Below are positions 60,108 to 64,000 of a stretch of 64,000 nt of DNA, one piece after another. Source of the DNA: a virus. A program made the translations under genes and the position numbers. The stretch's first letter is position 1; every line of letters starts with the position of its first letter. The stretch covers positions 1-64,000 of IMG/VR virus record IMGVR_UViG_3300037264_007739. One strand, given 5' to 3'. A model generated the notes under the pieces. The model searched no databases. It was given only the letters and a program-made list of their open reading frames with translations, and was not told the origin of the DNA.

Positions 60108-60442
60108 TCATCGCTCCAGCCGTGCAGGCCATTCTGGCCGTAGCGATACCGGTCAGACCTGTCCTCCAATAACAAGTCGAAGCGATTGCACATCTCGAGG
60201 AGTAGAGGCTCGCCACCGCGCGGCACCCGAAACCAGTCGATACTCTTTTCGTTCGAGTGTGTGTGCGCAATAATTCGTCGGCCGTCCCTCTTTCGCTCGA
60301 CGTAGAGACGCTTGACCTTCCCGCCGTCATCCAACGTCCACTCCTCGGCACGCTCGAGCGCGAGACGTGAATCTTGCTCGAGTGTCGATTCGAGCTCGTC
60401 GATCGTGACTTTCCCACGGATGATACTTACGTCTTGACCCAT
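60059..60442 (-). CDS. N-terminal ORF of frameshifted EF-Tu domain-like gene
   Basis: A 127-residue ORF, start at ATG 60442 with AAGGAAGAAAAATACG upstream. It begins MGQDVSIIRGKVTIDELES, and its C-terminal part (GQNGLHGWSDDFGNGFVNP) would continue naturally into the -1 frame (PVLLDGVAELRPGDEG). As encoded, it stops at CLME. See the 59898-60107 entry. Confidence 0.6.
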   Translation of the reverse strand: MGQDVSIIRGKVTIDELESTLEQDSRLALERAEEWTLDDGGKVKRLYVERKRDGRRIIAHTHSNEKSIDWFRVPRGGEPLLLEMCNRFDLLLEDRSDRYRYGQNGLHGWSDDFGNGFVNPRPFCLME

Positions 60443-60469
60443 CGTATTTTTCTTCCTTTGACTCTCTAC

Positions 60470-60646
60470 TCACTCCAGCCGCTTCCACGAGCGGCGCTTC
60501 ACGATGTCCCGGATCGTGACCGGCTTGACTCGGTAGTCGACCGCGATCTTCGCGTAGCTCTCCCCCGTGGTCTCGCGTCTCGCGCGGATCGCCCGGACGT
60601 TCGCCTCGGTCAGGATCGCCGCTCCGTGTCTCGAGCCGAGTGACAT
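60470..60646 (-). CDS. Small HTH protein, 58 residues
   Basis: A complete small frame read in the gap: MSLGSRHGAAILTEANVRAI...SYAKIAVDYRVKPVTIRDIVKRRSWKRLE. The LTEANVRAIRARRETTGESYAKIAVDYRV-like sequence matches the small HTH repeat seen next to phage HNH proteins. The ribosome site is weak. It may have originated from an HNH gene tail. Confidence 0.62.
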   Translation of the reverse strand: MSLGSRHGAAILTEANVRAIRARRETTGESYAKIAVDYRVKPVTIRDIVKRRSWKRLE

Positions 60647-60676
60647 CGCCGACGGTCTCGTCTGAATCCCAGTCTG

Positions 60677-61060
60677 TCATAGCAAGAACTCCTCCACGCA
60701 GCGTCGACGGTCCGCCGCGGTCTCGCCGCACAACCTGAACATCATCACGAAGCGCCGGCGCGCCGCCTCGTCATCGCGTGCTCGCTTGAGCGCACGGATC
60801 GCCCTTCGTTCCATCTCATCGCTTCGATGCGTACGCAGGTCTTCGATACGAAATGACCGCACGATCATCGACGCCCACTGCGGCACGAAGAGCCCACGCC
60901 AGAGCTTGCGGTCTGAATCCCACGCCAAGTCTTCGGGCTCGAGCCCCTTTGCTGGCGGGTCGTCGTGCTTCTCGAGCACGCCGGCTGCCTCGTAGATCGA
61001 GGCGTGCTTATCCGAGACTTGGACCGTGTCCTCAGCTCGGTCGATCTCGGTCACCTGCAT
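60677..61060 (-). CDS. Hypothetical protein, 127 residues
   Basis: Start MQVTEIDRAEDTVQ lies within the end of the upstream gene. Contains WRGLFVPQWASMIVRSFRIEDL and an Arg-rich helical tail. No family recognised. Its stop region abuts the small HTH gene. Confidence 0.55.
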   Translation of the reverse strand: MQVTEIDRAEDTVQVSDKHASIYEAAGVLEKHDDPPAKGLEPEDLAWDSDRKLWRGLFVPQWASMIVRSFRIEDLRTHRSDEMERRAIRALKRARDDEAARRRFVMMFRLCGETAADRRRCVEEFLL

Positions 61061-61233
61061 CTCCCGCACTCGAGCGCGGCTCCGTCCGCGATCAACTTCA
61101 AAGCGATGCGGCGCCGCTCGACGTGCTCGTCCTCGGTTTCCTCCAGGTCTCGAACGAGGAGCGACGAAAGACCGACAGCGCCGCCGCAGTAGCAGCACCA
61201 CACCTTTGGCAACGCCACCTCTTCGACGTTCAT
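61051..61233 (-). CDS. Small zinc-ribbon protein, 60 residues
   Basis: Starts inside the HNH gene stop (TGATG). CCYCGG and CGRC at the two ends give a CxxC...CxxC zinc ribbon. It may be an old neighbour interrupted by insertion of the HNH gene. Confidence 0.6.
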   Translation of the reverse strand: MNVEEVALPKVWCCYCGGAVGLSSLLVRDLEETEDEHVERRRIALKLIADGAALECGRCR

Positions 61234-61778
61234 CAGAGTCCTACGCGTTCGGCCCATTCTGCCACCGATAGCCTTTCTCCATTGAAAGTCACACGACGTG
61301 TCCACCGCTTGTTTCGCGATTGATCTCTCATCGTGGCCCAACAACAATTTCGCGGTGAATAGCCTCCGTTGTTGTTCTTCCGTTCGATTGTTGCGCCAAG
61401 CCCGGGGCGCGGCCCCATGTCAGCAAAGAAATTCTCGAACTTCGCCCATCGTTTGCAGACCTTGATTCCTCGTCCACGGTAGTCATTCTTCTCTCGGCAT
61501 CGACGATGCATCTGCACCCAGGTTTTGTACTCCAGGGAGGACTGTCCCTTTGTGGTGTGGCCGTGCGTGGTTCGGCGACGTGATGCCTCCTCTTTCATGA
61601 GGCAGCCGCATGATCGTGAAGCTCGATCGTCGCTCCGGAGCAGCGCCTCTGCGGCGACTTCCTGTATGGCGCCGCATAGACAGCGACAAGTCCAATATGT
61701 TCGTCCGTTCCGACTTGGTGCACGTTCCTTCACACACCAACGGCCGATTTGCTGCCCACGCAGATCTTTCAATCGCAC
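61233..61778 (-). CDS. HNH-like homing endonuclease (DxRNNNG / NCCWAT type)
   Basis: A 181-residue protein of a common phage family. It has a CRCLCG...CGC zinc-like head, YKTWVQMHRRCREKNDYRGRGIKVCKRWAKFENFFADMG in the middle, and IERKNNNGGYSPRNCCWATMRDQSRNKR, the HNH/His-Me finger-like core. A final segment (TFNGERLSVAEWAERVGL) resembles a HTH. The GTG start overlaps the previous stop (TAGTG) and its stop overlaps the next start, so it sits precisely between two genes. Confidence 0.8.
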   Translation of the reverse strand: MRLKDLRGQQIGRWCVKERAPSRNGRTYWTCRCLCGAIQEVAAEALLRSDDRASRSCGCLMKEEASRRRTTHGHTTKGQSSLEYKTWVQMHRRCREKNDYRGRGIKVCKRWAKFENFFADMGPRPGLGATIERKNNNGGYSPRNCCWATMRDQSRNKRWTRRVTFNGERLSVAEWAERVGL

Positions 61779-62206
61779 TAGAGCTTATCTATAGCCTTAT
61801 TGCGTGCTTTGCAACTGAACTCCACGTGGTCGCGCCACATCGATGCGTCATCGAACTTTTTTCCGCATGAGCACACCAACGTCTGCGCGAACTCTTGACC
61901 GAGCTGCTCGACGAGATCTTTGCGGTCCGCTGGGTCGATGCAGCACACGAGCGTGGTCACGATCTGCGCGACGCCTGGGTCACGCGCCGCCTTCTTGAGC
62001 GCGCACATCTTGAGCCGCTGCGAGACCTCCTCGACGGAGCAGATCGCCTCCGCCCACGCCGGTGCGAACGCTGGGGCCGAGTAGTCGTTCGACGGCACAT
62101 TCTCGACGGCGACGCCGTCCAGTCCTGCGGCCCTGATATACGACGCCGTCTGTCGACCGACCTCGATCCACCCCGGATGGGGCGGCTTCACTTCTGGTTT
62201 GCTCAT
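61778..62206 (-). CDS. Hypothetical protein with C-terminal zinc finger
   Basis: A 142-residue protein; start MSKPEVKPPHP chosen because AAGAGGGATGACG precedes it. The C-terminus has CSCGKKFDDASMWRDHVEFSCK, a C2HC-like finger. Otherwise helical. Function unknown. Confidence 0.6.
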   Translation of the reverse strand: MSKPEVKPPHPGWIEVGRQTASYIRAAGLDGVAVENVPSNDYSAPAFAPAWAEAICSVEEVSQRLKMCALKKAARDPGVAQIVTTLVCCIDPADRKDLVEQLGQEFAQTLVCSCGKKFDDASMWRDHVEFSCKARNKAIDKL

Positions 62207-62208
62207 CG

Positions 62209-62532
62209 TCATCCCTCTTTCTTCTCGCCGTCGATCGTGAACGTCATCGTCACGAAGTTGACTGGCACCTTGAGCTGGATCTCGGCGTGGATCTCGTGCG
62301 CGTCCGCGCCTGGCAGCTCGACCTCGCACGCGACCAACGTCCGTGCGACCTTCGCGTCTTCTGGGTCAGCGAAGAAGTGCTGGAACCGAACGCCGTCCCA
62401 AATGCCCGCGTTGTAGCGCGAGTCCGACACCGACGACTTCGGCGCGTCGATCCACTCCGAGTGCACAGGGCGCCCAAGCTCTTCGAGCGCCTTCTTCTCG
62501 AGCTGTGAGATCTCGACCCAGCCTTCGATCAT
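62209..62532 (-). CDS. Hypothetical protein, 107 residues
   Basis: Begins MIEGWVEISQLEKKALEELG and ends with a beta-rich part (VEL...IHAEIQLKVPVNFVTMTFTIDG). The start overlaps the upstream stop (ATGA). Unknown function. Confidence 0.55.
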   Translation of the reverse strand: MIEGWVEISQLEKKALEELGRPVHSEWIDAPKSSVSDSRYNAGIWDGVRFQHFFADPEDAKVARTLVACEVELPGADAHEIHAEIQLKVPVNFVTMTFTIDGEKKEG

Positions 62533-63008
62533 TTTTGCTGCGCCTTTCTGACTTCGTCGAGCATCGCGCGCTTCTCGTTCTCGAGCCGCTCGAGGTCGAT
62601 GCCTGCATACCGCGCGAGGAGCTTCATGATCGGCTCGTGAATGCAGTTCATGATGCCGTCGTTCTCGTAGCCGCAGTCCTTCTCTTTGTGCTTGTACCAG
62701 CGGCCGTTCTCGCTCTGGTGACGGAACGGGCTTGGGCAGTGGGGGTACTCGTCATTGTTGTAGGAGACGCCGTCGCCGATCGATTCGCAGTTCACCTCGT
62801 GCTTCCAGAAGCGCGCGAGCTGAATGCCGTCCTGTTGGAGCCACTCGAGGAATCGACCGAGCTCCTCGGTCTTGAGCTCCTCCTTCGCTGCGTGCAGCTT
62901 CTCGTGCTCCGGATACCGTGGCTCGGCGCAGTCCGCGCAGAACGTCGGCGCGTTCGCCCGCCACTGCGCGCCGCACTTCGTGCACTTCCAGAATCCCTCG
63001 CCGGTCAT
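62529..63008 (-). CDS. Zinc-ribbon hypothetical protein, 159 residues
   Basis: The N-terminus CTKCGAQWRANAPTFCADC is a CxxC...CxxC zinc ribbon (residues 9-27). A helical middle and Cys-containing region follow. Start and stop overlap neighbours. Function unknown. Confidence 0.6.
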   Translation of the reverse strand: MTGEGFWKCTKCGAQWRANAPTFCADCAEPRYPEHEKLHAAKEELKTEELGRFLEWLQQDGIQLARFWKHEVNCESIGDGVSYNNDEYPHCPSPFRHQSENGRWYKHKEKDCGYENDGIMNCIHEPIMKLLARYAGIDLERLENEKRAMLDEVRKAQQK

Positions 63009-63232
63009 CGAACCCTCATGATCTCGGCCTTCGTGAACGTCGCCGTCTTCTCGAACTTCTCTTGGAAGTCACCGAGGTCCGCGATCTCGACGCGGAAGTA
63101 GAGCATCCCCTCCTGATAGTTCGCGCTTTCGCTACCCTGGATCTTAGCGCCCGACGAACGAAGGTCAGAACGCGCTGCCTCGAGATCGCCGGTGTGCTGC
63201 GCGCCCGACACGTGAACGTAATACTCAGTCAT
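63005..63232 (-). CDS. Small hypothetical protein, 75 residues
   Basis: Begins MTEYYVHVSGAQHTGDLEAA. Mixed alpha/beta and soluble. It overlaps both neighbours by a few bases. Function unknown. Confidence 0.55.
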   Translation of the reverse strand: MTEYYVHVSGAQHTGDLEAARSDLRSSGAKIQGSESANYQEGMLYFRVEIADLGDFQEKFEKTATFTKAEIMRVR

Positions 63233-64000
63233 CGCGCGCCTCCTCTTCGAGCGCGCCCGACGCCATCGGCGGCTTGGCGCTCGGCGCGACGAGATCGATC
63301 TCCTTTGCGAGCGAGCGTGCGAGGTCGAGGATGCCGCGTCCCTTGTCGGAGGATTCGAGGATCTTCTTCATGAGCGACTGCTTGGCGTGCTGCGATCGCT
63401 TCTCGAAGGCGGTGACCTCTTCGCGCAGGTAGTCGAGCCGATCGCACGCCGCTTCGAGCTCGACGACCACGGCCTCGAGCATGCCCACAGCCTCGATCTC
63501 GCCGAGCTCGGCCGCGCTCACGTACGCCACGAACTGAGCGCCGTGCCGCCGGTCGAGATTGCCGAGCTCGAGCTTCGCGTATTCGACTCGCGAGCGCCGG
63601 GCGCGGAATCCGTTCATGAATGACGGCCGCTTCTCCTGCATCGGCTTCCGTGACGAGACCGACGAAAACGAGACGATGTGCGACGCCGTCGCGTACGAGA
63701 CTTCGACCCTCGGCACCGGCTTATCGTCGCCATCGGAGAAGGCTCGGATCATCTTCGCGAACCGCTTCTTCATGATGTCGGCGACTTCGGTCTCAATGCT
63801 TTTCGTGATCCCCAGGACTTCATCCCGAAGATTGATGCACCGCTGGCGCTCGATCTCGAACGCCTTCTCGAGCCCGGCCTTCGCCTCGTGCAGGCACAGA
63901 TCAAAGATGTCGCCCCGCGACAGCCTGATCTTGATGTCCTTCGCGTCCTGAACGACGAGCGCGCTCGTTGCTTCGCTGAGCTTCTCGGTCTTCTTCGTCA
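63225..64000 (-). CDS. Coiled-coil hypothetical protein (5' end cut by window)
   Basis: The frame is open from the stop at 63225 to the window edge; the ATG at 63773 is internal. It encodes long charged helices (KDIKIRLSRGDIFDL, RLDYLREEVTAFEKRSQHAK). It probably forms a coiled-coil protein. Start and full size are outside the window. Confidence 0.5.
   Translation of the reverse strand, partial: TKKTEKLSEATSALVVQDAKDIKIRLSRGDIFDLCLHEAKAGLEKAFEIERQRCINLRDEVLGITKSIETEVADIMKKRFAKMIRAFSDGDDKPVPRVEVSYATASHIVSFSSVSSRKPMQEKRPSFMNGFRARRSRVEYAKLELGNLDRRHGAQFVAYVSAAELGEIEAVGMLEAVVVELEAACDRLDYLREEVTAFEKRSQHAKQSLMKKILESSDKGRGILDLARSLAKEIDLVAPSAKPPMASGALEEEARDD

Noticed and set aside
1-64000. tRNA genes and CRISPR arrays
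   Set aside because: No cloverleaf with a GGTTCGAATCC-like arm and no regularly spaced repeats were seen by eye; a tRNAscan-SE and CRISPR search of the full genome would settle this.

Overview
This window is a 64 kb stretch of a high-GC bacteriophage genome with a contractile tail (myovirus morphology). The evidence is a tail sheath, tail tube, tape measure, baseplate hub, spike and J-like wedge genes in the usual order. No capsid, portal or large terminase gene was recognised, so the head module probably lies upstream of position 1. A pair of overlapping spanin-like genes suggests a Gram-negative host. The GC-rich composition fits a high-GC proteobacterium or myxobacterium, but that host guess is inference. 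No tRNA gene, CRISPR array or rRNA was seen.

Layout. (1) Positions 1-25971, + strand: the 3' end of an HNH-type gene, neck and tail-completion genes, an antisense HNH endonuclease gene, sheath, tube, a tail assembly chaperone with an apparent +1 frameshift, tape measure, baseplate genes, fibre-like genes, then a holin candidate and spanins. A short non-coding stretch and an intrinsic terminator close this late block. (2) Positions 26308-53168, - strand: a tightly packed early/middle block (endolysin, many small ORFs, serine recombinase, membrane-anchored matrixin-type protease, nucleotide metabolism, ParB-like protein, Dam methylase joined in frame to a Rad50-like ATPase, DNA polymerase, SSB-like protein, RecA-like ATPase, Cas4/RecB-like nuclease, SNF2-like helicase). 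Many of these genes overlap by 1-4 bases (ATGA, GTGA or TGATG). (3) Positions 53273-59104, + strand: a DUF927 helicase, an AT-rich intergenic region with repeats, a UvrD-like helicase and a cluster of small DNA-binding proteins. (4) Positions 59108-64000, - strand: a dNMP kinase and small genes, running off the window.

How the genes fit together. The replication and repair set is self-contained. A family-A polymerase carries a fused family-4 uracil-DNA glycosylase domain, which is interrupted by an intein. It sits with an SSB-like protein, a RecA-like ATPase, a Fe-S type exonuclease, SF1 and SF2 helicases and an SMC-like ATPase. Nucleotide supply is handled by a deoxynucleoside kinase, a dNMP kinase, a 5'(3')-deoxynucleotidase, a MazG-like pyrophosphohydrolase and a stand-alone TSCPD domain of class II ribonucleotide reductase. 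A 20-residue peptide that resembles the start of ThyX may be a relic of a lost thymidylate synthase.

Selfish and mobile DNA is dense: four HNH-type endonuclease genes, a LAGLIDADG intein and a serine recombinase. The most notable points are the intein placed inside the glycosylase active-site loop of a UDG-polymerase fusion, the in-frame Dam-ATPase junction with its own internal ribosome binding site, a DnaQ-fold protein that has lost its catalytic ExoI residues, a frameshifted EF-Tu domain III-like gene, and several short genes of 20-58 codons found by reading the gaps.
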